Source: Podila epigama
Lineage: Eukaryota > Mortierellomycota > Mortierellomycetes > Mortierellales > Mortierellaceae
NCBI GenBank assembly: GCA_015679605.1
Contig: JAAAVE010000031.1
Coordinates: forward strand, 375-42,918
Reading direction: 5' to 3'
Length of the DNA: 42,544 nt
Below are positions 21,657 through 31,910 of the stretch, in pieces. The translations under genes were made by a program, and so were the position numbers. The notes under the pieces were generated by a model that was not told the DNA's origin, searched no databases, and saw only the letters and a program-made list of their open reading frames with translations. The stretch's first letter is position 1, and every line of letters starts with the position of its first letter.

Positions 21657-23269
21657 ATGAGCCGTGACCGATTGAATGATTTCAACGTAAATGAGCGATT
21701 TTTGAGGATTGAGAAGAAAAAAAAAAGGACTTTGACATATTTCATATGCTCCTTTGTGACGTTTTTGCTTTCTAACAAAGTTCCTTCGCCCCCCTCTACT
21801 TACTCCATTGTTCCGCGTCTCTGCTGGCAAGTAGTCTGGAGCTGGTAATGACGCCTACCAGTTCTCGTCAGCCCACAATAGCCATGGCAACAAAGAGGCA
21901 CATGTGGAGATGGCTCCTCTCCGAGGAGATTCCTTGAACCAGTTCTTTCAAGAGGCAAGTTCAACAATAAGAAAAAACATGCACTTATACTTTTTGCAAC
22001 ATTTATATATTTATCTAATCACGCACCCCCCGTTTTTGTCTACATCTTCCCTTCTTTTCTCAGACCGAGGTTATCTCGGGCAAGATTCAACAGTTCCAAG
22101 CCAATATCAATGAAGTTGACCAACTCTTTAGTAATAACCTCAATGGACGGCTCGATAGTGAAGGTAACAGGCAAGCTGAGACGTCTACCGATGCTTAACG
22201 CTGAACGACCTTGCTAACTGCCCCCCTTCTACCCACTTCAATATCCTATTCAGGCACTAAGCTCCTTGAGGCAAAAACTCGGGCGGCCAATAGCCTTTCG
22301 AGTGAAATCTTTGACAGGCTCCAAGGTAAATGTTTGACGTTGTCAACAAACATTGAACGATGGAGTATCAATGAGCGTTGACTAATCCTTCTCCTTTTGT
22401 ATCCATCTGTAACTAGCCTTGACTGAATCGAACCGAAAAGTCACAACCCGGGACGAATTCGACAGACGCAAGCTTAGAACATCAACGCTTAGTAAACAAT
22501 TCAAGGACGCCGTCAGCAGATTCCAAAACATTCAATATCAGAATAGACAAAAGTCAAAAGAGAACGTAGCTCGACAATACCGTATCGTCCATCCTTCAGC
22601 GACTGAAGAAGACATCCAGCGACTCGTGGATGAAGACCAGGGCGGTGTCTTCGCGCAGCAGGTACGGTACTTGCCGCGGAATTGCGCATTCTAGACATTC
22701 ATGTTACTCTATATTATTGATGCACCGTCTTGACACTTTATGTCTTCCCCCCCTCTTTTTTTTTAATTCACCGTCGTAGGTGCTACAACAAGCCCGTGGG
22801 CAACAGGCCATGGCTGCCCTGAGCAATGTGCAGAGTCGCCAGCGTGAACTTCATCAATTACAGGAAAGTGTCGTGGAACTGGCCCAATTGTTCAAGCAAC
22901 TGGAGCACTTGATTGCAGAGCAAGATTTGACCTTTCAAGAGATTGAAGCCTCTGTTATGAGGAGTGAAGCTGATATCGAGAAGGGTGGTGTGGAAGTGAC
23001 TCAAGCATTGAAGCACGGCGTAGCTGCGCGCAAGGTATGTTTTTATTTTTTTTAGAGTTGTTTTGTGAATAGAACGCGGGATTTGCAACGACGCCACATA
23101 GAATTGACTATAAAACAACCACTAATCAACCCGGATGCTCTACCTTCTACGATTACTCGAACAGAAAAAATGGATTGTTCTAGGTTTTGTAGTTTTCCTC
23201 ATCATCCTCATTATCATCTATGGTGCTATCCAAGGATGGTTCAAGGGCAGCTCACAACCACAAGCATAA
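21657..23269 (+). CDS. Plasma-membrane t-SNARE, syntaxin (Sso1-like)
   Basis: Seven exons: 21657-21686, 21835-21954, 22064-22163, 22254-22325, 22417-22661, 22780-23034 and 23165-23269; 308 residues. Syntaxins of this type pair with Sec9/SNAP25 and synaptobrevin to fuse secretory vesicles at the plasma membrane. The protein has an N-terminal Habc-like helical region (TEVISGKIQQFQANINEVDQLF and the following helices). The SNARE motif lies near residues 200-265, with the central zero-layer Gln in LIAEQDLTFQEIE. A C-terminal anchor follows KKW: IVLGFVVFLIILIIIYGAI, then a short tail. Intron 2 (21955-22063) uses a GC donor (GAG|GCAAGT); all other introns are GT-AG, and phases close throughout. The symbol is left empty because SSO1/SSO2-type paralogues cannot be told apart. 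Confidence 0.92.
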
Positions 23270-23310
23270 ACAACTGTACATTTATCCAAAAGTTTTTTTA
23301 ACATCTCAAA

Positions 23311-23316
23311 AATAAA
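23311..23316 (+). terminator. Polyadenylation signal of the syntaxin gene
   Basis: AATAAA 42 bases past the stop codon. Confidence 0.5.
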
Positions 23317-23439
23317 AAATTACAAATTGAAATATGAAATCGATACGATACCCCTTAAATTATTTTCCAACAATTTTTTTGTCAATTTAATAGGTTGTGC
23401 GCCTGGGGGCGGAGAAGTCCTCCTCTTTCTCGAAACAAC

Positions 23440-25692
23440 ATGTCTTCCGCCGATTCGTTGAACTACAGAGGCTTGATGCAAGGTTGGGCTCGTGAACAGA
23501 ACGAATCGACACTTTACACATCCATGAGGGGTTGGAGAGCATCGGGAATGGTTATGGAGGAAAAGGACATACATCGATGGCATCGATACACTGGCAAATC
23601 AAAGAAATCATGGATATTGTATGATCGATGGATGAAAATCGACTACCAGCCCGAGTGGATACAAACGGGAGAACACCAAAAAAAAAATTATATTTTCATC
23701 TGGACGTCAAAATTCATCAGAATTGGCATTCACCAAATAATCATGGGAATCTCAACCATTACATCCTACGTTTTCAGCACCTTCAGAGTTTCGTCCGTCA
23801 GATCGTCTACTTTTCATCAAGCGATTTCAGTGCCCATCCATCATCAAATTCGTGTTTGACGACTTGCAATCAACTGGACGATGAGCAAGAAATGTCTTGA
23901 TGACAGCAGACGACATTGAGGTGCATAGAGTAACAGTTCATGGACAAGGATGAATCAAACCACACACCAATCGATCCAATCCCGCATAAACATCTGACCA
24001 TCTGACTTTGCAGGAACTGTTTGGCTGATCTTTTTTTTTATTGATTTATTCCATCTAACTAGGCCACTCTGGCTGGGTCACCGCCATTGCCACCACTGCC
24101 GAGTCCCCCGATATGATCTTGACCGCTTCCCGCGGTACGTATTCACTTCATGAGTCTTGAGATGGCGTAATAGGAATAAGGCGTCCTTTTTTCAGGATCA
24201 GAGAAAGGATCATGGAGAATGCAACACAAGAAAGGAATTGATTAATCAATAATATCCTGGAACACAGTTTTGCGAAACTTTTGGACATGGCAGAAAGAAT
24301 CAACAATAGAAGAGAGACAGAGATTCCTTTTTGGCGACTCGCTTTGTGCAGATACTGTTTTCAATAGCAGACTTCTTATTTTCGTGAACCTCTTCTTTCT
24401 TTCTCTGCTTTTCACATACAGACAAGTCTATCATTGTCTGGTCCTTGACCCGCGATGACGAGGGTAACTTCGGTATCCCCAAGAAGTCCCTCCACGGCCA
24501 CAACTCCGCCGTTCAGGATGTTGTCATCTCCTCCGATGGTCAGTTCGCTTTGTCCGCCTCCTGGGACAAGACCCTCCGTCTCTGGGACCTCAACACCGGC
24601 AACACCACCCGCCGCTTCGTTGGCCACACCAACGATGTCCTCTCTGTCTCCTTCTCCGCCGACAACCGTCAGATCGTCTCCGGATCCCGCGACAAGACCA
24701 TCAAGTTGTGGAACACCCTCGGTGAGTGCAAGTTCAACATCCAGGAGGATGGCCACACCGAGTGGGTCTCTTGCGTCCGCTTCTCCCCCAACCCCGCCAA
24801 CCCCGTCATTGTCTCTGGAGGCTGGGACAAGGTCGTCAAGGTAAGGAAAAACAAAAAAAAATCTGTGGTGTGGCTCAACGCTCTAAAAGTCTCAGGAACC
24901 ACAGGATCAGCAACATCATCGTGTCTTGTTTTTTATTTTTTGGCGCAAATGACGTGCCAGCAACGATATCTATTTTGTCAGTGTTCTTTTTTATCTGGAA
25001 GCATCTCGAGCTGGACAGGAATTACCTGTTGTCGGTTATACAATGATGTCTTGTATTTGCTACTTCAGAGAAGGATTTCGCAGCTTTCCGATGAGACAAC
25101 ATTTCCACAGGAATATCTAAATTATTACGACGACAAACACTATTGGGCGTTTTTGTCCCTGGACACTTGGCTCTAGCACAAGGGGAGAGGCGTACTGGAA
25201 GGGAATTTCTATTGTTTTCTGACCTCGTTCCATCTTGCATTTGTATCATCAATTGAAAATTGTTAGGTCTGGGAGCTTACCAAGTGCAAGCTTCGCTCCA
25301 ACCACATCGGACACACCGGATACATCAACACTGTCACCATCTCCCCCGATGGTTCCCTCTGCGCTTCCGGTGGCAAGGACGGTATCACCATGCTCTGGGA
25401 TCTTAACGAGGGCAAGCACTTGTACTCCTTGGAGGGCAAGGGTGATGATATCATCAACGCCTTGGTCTTCTCCCCCAACCGTTACTGGTTGTGCGCTGCC
25501 ACCACCTCGTGCATCAAGATCTGGGACTTGGAGTCCAAGTCTGTTGTCGATGAGCTCAGACCCGAGTTCGCCCACGTCGGCAAGAAGTCCAACCCTCCCT
25601 ATGCCATTTCCTTGGCCTGGTCTGCTGATGGCCAGACCTTGTTCGCCGGTTACACCGACAGCAAGATCCGCGTCTGGACCGTTGGCTACTAA
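23440..25692 (+). CDS. RACK1/Asc1 WD40 ribosome-bound scaffold
   Basis: Exons 23440-23482, 24063-24134, 24422-24840 and 25267-25692; 319 residues. RACK1 (yeast Asc1, CpcB/Cpc2 in other fungi) is a seven-blade WD40 propeller on the 40S head near the mRNA exit channel and a signalling scaffold. The protein starts [20 protein letters not shown] and shows the WD repeats ([76 protein letters not shown]). Codon use is strongly biased, as in ribosomal-protein genes. Blade 6 has [12 protein letters not shown], about two residues longer than the usual LDGGDIINAL. The three introns (580, 287 and 426 nt) are far longer than others in the window and the third carries a snoRNA-like element. An AATAAA signal lies at 25724. 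Confidence 0.97.
25036..25125 (+). ncRNA. Candidate U24/snR24-like box C/D snoRNA in RACK1 intron 3
   Basis: A box C-like AATGATGT (25042-25049) is followed by TATTTGCTACT (25054-25064). That is the antisense element by which U24 (yeast snR24) pairs with the universally conserved AGTAGCAAATA of large-subunit rRNA. One T then precedes CAGA, exactly where yeast snR24 has its D' box CTGA. A C'-like CGATGA occurs at 25089-25094. In yeast, snR24 lies in the ASC1 (RACK1) intron, so the location matches too. Against it, I find neither a clear 3' box D nor the second U24 guide (CACCAAGATC type), so the boundaries are approximate. Confidence 0.45.
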
Positions 25693-25723
25693 ATTGTTGT
25701 GCCGTTATCAATTTGTTTTTTCA

Positions 25724-25729
25724 AATAAA
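25724..25729 (+). terminator. Polyadenylation signal of RACK1
   Basis: AATAAA 32 bases after the stop codon, followed by GT-rich and T-rich sequence. Confidence 0.6.
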
Positions 25730-25934
25730 CCGAGAAGGTGGTGGACTATTTTTTTTTGAATTTTTTTTTTTGTCTGAGTTGCTTAATTTTTGTTCAATGT
25801 TCTGATTTTCTGGAGAAATGAAAATAAGCCACGCGAAATATCTGAACAAAAGAGTGATTGGATTTAGACTCTTTCACCTTCTCTAAATCTAAAACTTTCG
25901 GTGTGTGACCAAACATTTTCGATATTGGACATCC

Positions 25935-25974
25935 ATGGATGGATGGATGGATGGATGGATGGATGGATGGATGG
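25935..25974 (+). repeat. (ATGG)10 microsatellite
   Basis: Ten perfect tandem copies of ATGG between RACK1 and RPL9. Confidence 0.97.
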
Positions 25975-26478
25975 ACAAACGTCTACTATATCCATCCATA
26001 TGAATCATCGTTCATTTGTGCCCCCAGGATTCATCAATACCAATGACAACCATTTTCCAAACCGATATTCGTCCACCAAACAATGACTCGAGCGATCGTC
26101 TTGCAGGATTTTCAGTCATCAGTCATCTTGTAACAGGAATCAAGTTGATGCAGCTACATTGTCTTTCATTCTGAAAGCGGCCAGCTTGATGTCACAGGCT
26201 CTGTTGGAACATCAGTCACAAAAGTACATGGCACCAGGCGTTATTATGAACCAGGATACCACACCCTTTGCTTTGAACGACCACTTGAAGAACTCGTAGG
26301 ACGTCTCAGCGAAATACACCAGCAAATTCTTGCAAATGCAAAATCATACCCACGCCTACACAAAGATATTACCCTGTTGAATGGGTGTTCTTCAGGAAAA
26401 TGATAACATTACAGCACTGTATCTAAACATTTTTGTTGTGGAACGACTATTTTCACCTTGGCATGACAATAGGACAAC

Positions 26479-27054
26479 ATGAAGGACATCTACAAGGAAG
26501 AAATTCTTGACATCCCCGCTGGCGTTGAGGTCGAGGTCAAGGCCCGTCAGGTCACCATCAAGGGCCCCCGTGGTACCCTCAACAAGAACTTCCGTCACGT
26601 TGAGATGGACATTGTCAAGTTGGACACTGCTCGCCTCCGCCTCGTTGTCTGGCACGGCAAGCGCAAGCACGTTGCTTGCCTCCGCACCATCCGCTCCTTG
26701 ATCCACAACATGATCGTTGGTGTCACCAAGGGTTACGAGTACAAGATGCGCTTCGTCTATGCCCATTTCCCCATCAACGTTATTGTTGCTGATGATGAGA
26801 AGTCCTGCGAGATCCGTAACTTCTTGGGTGAGAAGCTCGTCCGCAAGGTTCCCATGTTGGAGGGTGTCACCGTCTTCCACTCCAAGGACCAGAAGGATGA
26901 GATCACCTTGATCGGTAACGATCTCGGCAACGTCTCCCAGTCCGCTGCCAACATCCAGCAGGCCACCACTGTCAAGAACAAGGATATCCGTAAGTTCTTG
27001 GATGGTATCTACGTCTCCCACAAGGGCCAGATCAAGGGTGCCGATGACGAGTAA
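26479..27054 (+). CDS. RPL9: 60S ribosomal protein L9 (uL6)
   Basis: A single uninterrupted frame of 191 residues, the usual length for eukaryotic L9. It is a component of the cytosolic large subunit near the GTPase-associated centre. The N-terminus MKDIYKEEILDIPAGVEVEV, the RQVTIKGPRGTLNKNF strand and the middle RLVVWHGKRKHVACLRTIRS are characteristic, as is the C-terminal half GYEYKMRFVYAHFPINV followed by DIRKFLDGIYVS. Codon choice is extremely biased to GTC, ATC, AAG, TTG and CGC, as expected of a highly expressed gene and matching RACK1. It is the only intronless complete gene in the window. An upstream 5'-UTR intron is possible. An AATAAA signal lies at 27097. Confidence 0.97.
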   Translation: MKDIYKEEILDIPAGVEVEVKARQVTIKGPRGTLNKNFRHVEMDIVKLDTARLRLVVWHGKRKHVACLRTIRSLIHNMIVGVTKGYEYKMRFVYAHFPINVIVADDEKSCEIRNFLGEKLVRKVPMLEGVTVFHSKDQKDEITLIGNDLGNVSQSAANIQQATTVKNKDIRKFLDGIYVSHKGQIKGADDE

Positions 27055-27547
27055 ATATTTCATTTAAACGTTGTCTTCCTCCGCGTTCGTTTTTTGAATA
27101 AATTCGAAAGAGTTATCCATCATATTTTTTTTTTTCTTTTGTCTGTTTGCAAATTCACAATGGTTGTATATGGATGGACGTTTGTATTTTCCTTTGCGCA
27201 CAGCCGTTGGGGAGTCCCAATGGCCCCATTGCGGTTTGTGGTGGACAACCAATATGATAATATCTTAAGGGTCATGTGAGAAAAATCAAGAGCAAGGACA
27301 ATTTGTTTACAACTGTTGTCTCAAGCCACTGTTTTTTTACTTTAATTTTTTTTATTTGAACTTCTACCTTGAAGCTACACTTTCCCTCCTTGTCCAACCA
27401 TTGCATCTGCATCTGGCAACAGGGACCATTGCCCCTTCTTAGTCTTTCTCCTTCATTTCACCTTGGCCGGGCAAAAACCTCATCATCTTTTCATATTCCC
27501 TACATCGCTTCATTCATCCCCCCTCTGCCTCATCACCCACTTATACT
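27055..27547. other. Intergenic region RPL9 / RPA43
   Basis: About 490 bases with the RPL9 3' end, poly-T runs, and a pyrimidine-rich, C-rich leader before the RPA43 ATG. No further gene or structured element was recognised. Confidence 0.6.
27097..27102 (+). terminator. Polyadenylation signal of RPL9
   Basis: AATAAA 43 bases after the stop codon. Confidence 0.55.
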
Positions 27548-28680
27548 ATGCCAAAGAGCAACCAGGCCGGACCCTTTGTTGAGGTCACAACCAAGATTTA
27601 TATCCACCTGCCTCCATGTTTCGCCACAAAGCCTGTAGAGGGTATTCAAGAGCAATTGAACGGTTTCCTCATGAGGTAACTGTCCTATGATGTTGTTGCC
27701 TCTGACTCTTTGGAAGGACTCGAGCTTCTGTGATAGATCAGACAAGATCAAATCTTGATGTTAACCCAACAAAACATATCAATTACTATTAGGTATATGC
27801 CTCAGGTGGAGGGCGTTGTGTTGGCCCACTCTGACTTGAAGTTGCTTGATACCGCAGGCAGAATCATGTATGACTCGCCCTACTGTCATTTCTGGGTTAG
27901 CGTAAAATTGCTTGTCTGGAAACCCATCAAAGGAAGCACTCTTTTGGGCACTATCAACTTGCAGTCGCCTGATCACATTGGTCTGTTGATCTACGGTACC
28001 TTCAACGCCTCGATCCCCTCCGAGTTTATTCCAAAGGACAAGTACGAGTTCAAAGCCAACAACAACTACATTCATGGAAACCAGGATGCTGCAGATAATG
28101 CCTCCATCAACACACTCAACGGCGAGTGGGTTCTCAAGTCTACTGGTGAAAGCATTGGCCACGAGGGCACCATTGAGTTTGGGGTCGCCGAGTAAGTGAT
28201 GTTTTCCTTGATCCCAATGTTTTTTTTTTTTTTTTTTTAGAAGAAGGGATTAAGTATCATCATGGGAAATGGAAGAGTTTATTTCTGACAATACGCATTC
28301 TTCTTGAATACATGTGTAGACTTGTACGGACAAATGACATGTTGACAGTAACAGGGTCCCTGATGCAGGTGCCCATCACCAAGCGTCGCCCTTCTATGCT
28401 TATCAAATCCTCACCCATTGTAGATGCCATTGCATCCACCAAGAAGAGATCTGCACCAGAGGAAGAAGAGGGAGAGGACACAGCCGCAGGAACGGCAGTT
28501 GATCTGAAGAGGATAAAGAAGGAGAAGAAGAAGGAAAAGAAAGAAAAGAAGGCGACTCAAGAAGAAGGCAAGGAAGACAATAAGGAAGAGGGCAAGGAAC
28601 ACAAGGAGAAGAAAGACAAGAAGGAAAAGAAGGACAAGAAGGACAAGAAGGAAAAGAAGGATAAAAAGTCAAAGGAGTAA
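27548..28680 (+). CDS. RPA43: RNA polymerase I stalk subunit RPA43
   Basis: Exons 27548-27675, 27793-28191 and 28320-28680 join in phase 2 twice, giving 295 residues. Rpa43 forms the Pol I stalk with Rpa14 and contacts the initiation factor Rrn3. The N-terminal tip domain (FVEVTTKIYIHLPP) is followed by YMPQVEGVVLAHSDLKLLD and the OB-like domain containing SPDHIGLLIYGTFNASIP, a signature separating Rpa43 from Rpb7 and Rpc25. After the strand LTVTGSLMQVP comes an acidic patch (PEEEEGEDT), then a long Lys/Glu tail of KKEKK/KKDKK repeats up to the stop. Such charged tails are typical of fungal nucleolar proteins. Intron 2 has a T19-like tract before its acceptor. Confidence 0.92.
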
Positions 28681-28850
28681 GCATTTGCATGCCATAACTC
28701 TCAACAAGCTCGAGCCAAGAAAAAAAAAACCTCATAAAAAATCGCATTGCATTTATTCACCAACCCCTTAATTTTTTCTTGAGGTCAAAAAAAAAGGTGT
28801 GTTCAGTGTTCAGTCGAAATAGCTGACATCCTTTCTCTAGAAATTGCACC

Positions 28851-29888
28851 ATGTCAACCTTTCCATCACTGCCCTATGTTGTTATAAATTGCTACAGGCC
28901 ACTACCCGCAGAGGAGATACTTTCAGGTGCTCGTGACGTGCAACATGATGCTCATTCAACTAAAACAGGACCTGGAGACACTCATTTCCCCATGCAACCA
29001 ACAATAGAAGGCGTGAACACACTCAGCACTCGAACGATACATCCTCAAGTGCACTATGTGTTCGAAGACGACCTTTTAGAAGCCGAGATTTTGGATAACA
29101 TACCAAAATCCAGGTGTATTACGCTTGATTTGGATCCAAAATCAGGCGTCGTCGCTAATGTAGAGTCGTATTTGACTGGCTTACAGGTGATGGACGTTAA
29201 GCTTGGTGGTTCAATTCCATCAGTCTATTCCCCACGTTCAGCTGCCTTACCGACATCTACCTCAGATACAGAAGGAGAAGCAAGAGCGCTCGAAGGATTG
29301 GAAGGAGCAGAAACGTCGCTGTCTGCCGACAACGGCGGTACATCCTCCAGTTCGAAGGTCTCTGGTCATGCAAAAGGTTCAACATCCCCTTCATTAGTCG
29401 ATAAAGCTACGCTTGGGAAGAGTAAGGAAGGAGCAGACATGATATCCTCTGAAAGGAATTGGACATTGACAATCGAGGCCGTCGAAATCGGTGACAAGAA
29501 CGTTGAAGGGTAAAAATATTAATAGAAAAAAAAATGTGATGTTGATGTACTTCTTCAGCCTCCCCCCGCAGCTTCTCACAACTTGTAAAAAAATGTTTAA
29601 CAGTGAATCCGAGCTTCTCGAGCGTTCCATGATATCCAGCATGGACACCGACCTTATACCAGAGGATTACCTCAACCACTGCGATGCCCTTCTACAGTCT
29701 TTTAATGCCAGGTGCGTATAATACGTTTGATGCAAGTTCAAGATATGATGTACATTTTGCACTATGAAGACCTAGTTTTTTTAGAATCCTTACGATAATT
29801 CATATTTGCTAACCTCCATAGGAACCATCTTGTTAAGAAAGTCCTACAGTTCCCAAGTCAAGGTGCAAACACCACTTTGGAGACCTGA
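28851..29888 (+). CDS. Unrecognised fungal protein
   Basis: Exons 28851-29509, 29604-29711 and 29822-29888 join in phase 2 twice; 277 residues. I do not recognise the family. The N-terminus PYVVINCYRPLPAEEIL, the central VHYVFEDDLLEAEIL with ITLDLDPKSGVVANVESYL, and the C-terminal helical part (DYLNHCDALLQSFNARNHLVKKVLQF) look folded. A Ser/Thr/Gly-rich linker (about residues 130-200) lies between. WTLTIEAVEIG precedes the first intron. There are no signal peptide, membrane segment or catalytic motifs. The C-terminal exon ends in a short, non-conserved-looking tail, and a GT at 29863 could be a further donor, so the 3' end is less certain. It lies between RPA43 and CDC25, which gives no functional clue. 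Confidence 0.65.
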
Positions 29889-30130
29889 TTTTAAAATGAT
29901 GCAGGGACCGTCATGTATATAGCTGCCAGTTTCTCCAGCAGGGATTCATTGTTATGAAGGGCAACGAATAAATAAGGGTCCTGTACTCCTTCACCTCCAC
30001 CTTTTGCTCTCCAATTAGTAGTTCAGGGCTGATGGGAGTGTGGCTTAGTTAGTTACAGTGGTGGCAATTTCATGTCTTCAGGGAATTCCACCTCTCTTTG
30101 TCCCATGCAAACAAAAGCGTTGTGTGCATC

Positions 30131-31861
30131 ATGGACGAAAGGTACAATGTTGTCATTAGAACAATTCTCTTTTTTGAACAATCATATCCCTCAGGAACAA
30201 GGATAGCTCATCAACTTTTTTTTTCTTATTCTTCTGTCACTTCTCCATGACCAATTAGTCACAATGCTGTCTCAAAGCAGAAGCGCGCATCAGAGACGAA
30301 CGAAGGCTCGAGAAAGCTACTGAGGTTGGCTCTAGAGTAAGTGACTTTACAGAGACGCTAATCTTGATGTCATTCATGTACGCGTCTGTATATTGATATT
30401 ATGAAATGCGCCTCAGTGGTAGACGACCCAACTATTTCTCGCAGCATGCTCGTAGCAATCAAGCTCTAGCAGTCGACGGGCCTGTTTGGAAAACTCAAGG
30501 AACAAAGGACAAACCACGATTGGCGCAAGTCATGCGCACGACTTCAATTCAAGGGTTCAGGAAGGCTTCAACAGTAGAACCAGCAAAGGTAGAATGCACC
30601 CTAGTCAGCTTGAACAGTCATCAGCCAGATTTTTTCCTCTCCAAACCAAGGGCCTCATCAAGTATCTCTCCATCACCGAAAACGACATTGTCAGAACCTA
30701 AAAATGATGACCTGAAAGACAGCCCATTGTTTTCATATCTCATTTCGAGGAAGAACAAGCCTCTTAACGAGACGAAGGAGTCTTTGCCACAATCTCTTTT
30801 CAACAAGCCAGTGAAGATGCCGGCATCTCTACTGCCTAAAAGATCACTCTCCTCGATAGATAGTGTAGCAACTCGAAAGGAAGAGTCAACATCTGGTTCA
30901 TCGCCATTGTCCTTTGAGGTTCTATCATCAGATGATGTGCAGCCGACTCGCTGGCGGCCAAGACCGCTGCGACGCCATCATACAATGATTGGGTCCCGCA
31001 GTGAGTTTATGAAGACACTTGAATCAAGAGTTGTCAAGCCAATCCCAGCAGCACTCTACAATCCAGAGCCATCACAGGAATGTCAAATCTTGCCCTGTAT
31101 CGATTTTATACCCAAGCCCGACGACACAACAAAGCGCATTAGTCCTTCCACAGTAAGTCCGATGCTGAAAGAAGTTTTTGATTGACCAAGATTATGGATT
31201 TAGGTCAATTGACTCTGTCCACTCCAGTTGGTCAATGTGTTAGATGGACAATACAAGGACAAGTATGACCAATTGTATATAATTGACTGTCGGTTTCCAT
31301 ACGAGTTTGATGGAGGGCACATCAAATCTGCAGTGAACGTTAACACAACAGACCAATTGGAAAAGTTGTTGTTCAAACCTGTTATTGCTGATAAGCGAAC
31401 ACTGTTAATATTTCATTGCGAGTTCTCGAGTGAACGAGGCCCAAGAATGTAAGTCAGACTTTTTTTTCCCTTCTTTTTTTTTCTTGCTCTCTTGACATGT
31501 CCGTTCACTGTTTCGGCTTTACAACATGCCAGTGAACAAAGTTATCTAAATCTTTTCAATTTTGCTTTCATAAAGGGCCCGCCACTTGCGCAACCAAGAC
31601 AGATCAGCAAACGCCATGCGGTACCCAGCGTTGTACTACCCAGAAGTGTATATCATGGATGGTGGGTACTCAAAATTCTTTGCTGCGAATCGTTCATACT
31701 GCTGGCCAGAAGGATATGTCGAGATGCAGGATGAAAAACATTCGCAAGAATTTGAGGTGCATATGAGGACGTTCAGCAAAGAGTTTCGCCGGACAGCATC
31801 TAAAGGGTTTCTTTCGACGCAACCCAAGAAGCGACCAAAGACATCTGAAGAAACAACCTAG
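30131..31861 (+). CDS. CDC25: Cdc25 mitotic inducer dual-specificity phosphatase
   Basis: Exons 30131-30141, 30259-30336, 30417-31152, 31228-31448 and 31576-31861; all phases close, 443 residues. Cdc25 removes inhibitory phosphates from Cdk1 (Thr14/Tyr15) at the G2/M transition. The C-terminal rhodanese-like domain has the start LYIIDCRFPYEFDGGHIKSA, the catalytic HCEFSSERGPRM loop (HC-x5-R; Cys nucleophile, Arg phosphate binder) and YPEVYIMDGGYSKFF. The first 270 residues are a Ser/Pro-rich regulatory region with several SP/TP sites. The 11-base first coding exon (MDER plus two bases) is inferred from phase only, and the N-terminus remains tentative. The alternative is the in-frame ATG 30406. 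An MluI-type ACGCGT lies at 30380 inside intron 2. Confidence 0.9.
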
Positions 31862-31904
31862 GTAATTCAGGTTGCACCAAGTTTGTAAACTTTTGCTTTC
31901 AAAT

Positions 31905-31910
31905 AATAAA
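31905..31910 (+). terminator. Polyadenylation signal of CDC25
   Basis: AATAAA 44 bases after the stop codon. Confidence 0.5.

Larger units (their letters stand above)
25693..26478. other. Intergenic region RACK1 / RPL9 with microsatellite and orphan reading frame
   Basis: It holds the RACK1 3' end, poly-T tracts, a (ATGG)10 repeat and, at 26149-26403, an 85-codon open frame without an ATG whose translation looks protein-like. The rest is the presumed RPL9 promoter. A CAATAG just before the RPL9 leader could be a 5'-UTR 3' splice site. Confidence 0.55.

Noticed and set aside
26392-27063. 223-codon minus-strand frame opposite RPL9
   Set aside because: It mirrors the strongly biased RPL9 codons and has no independent support.
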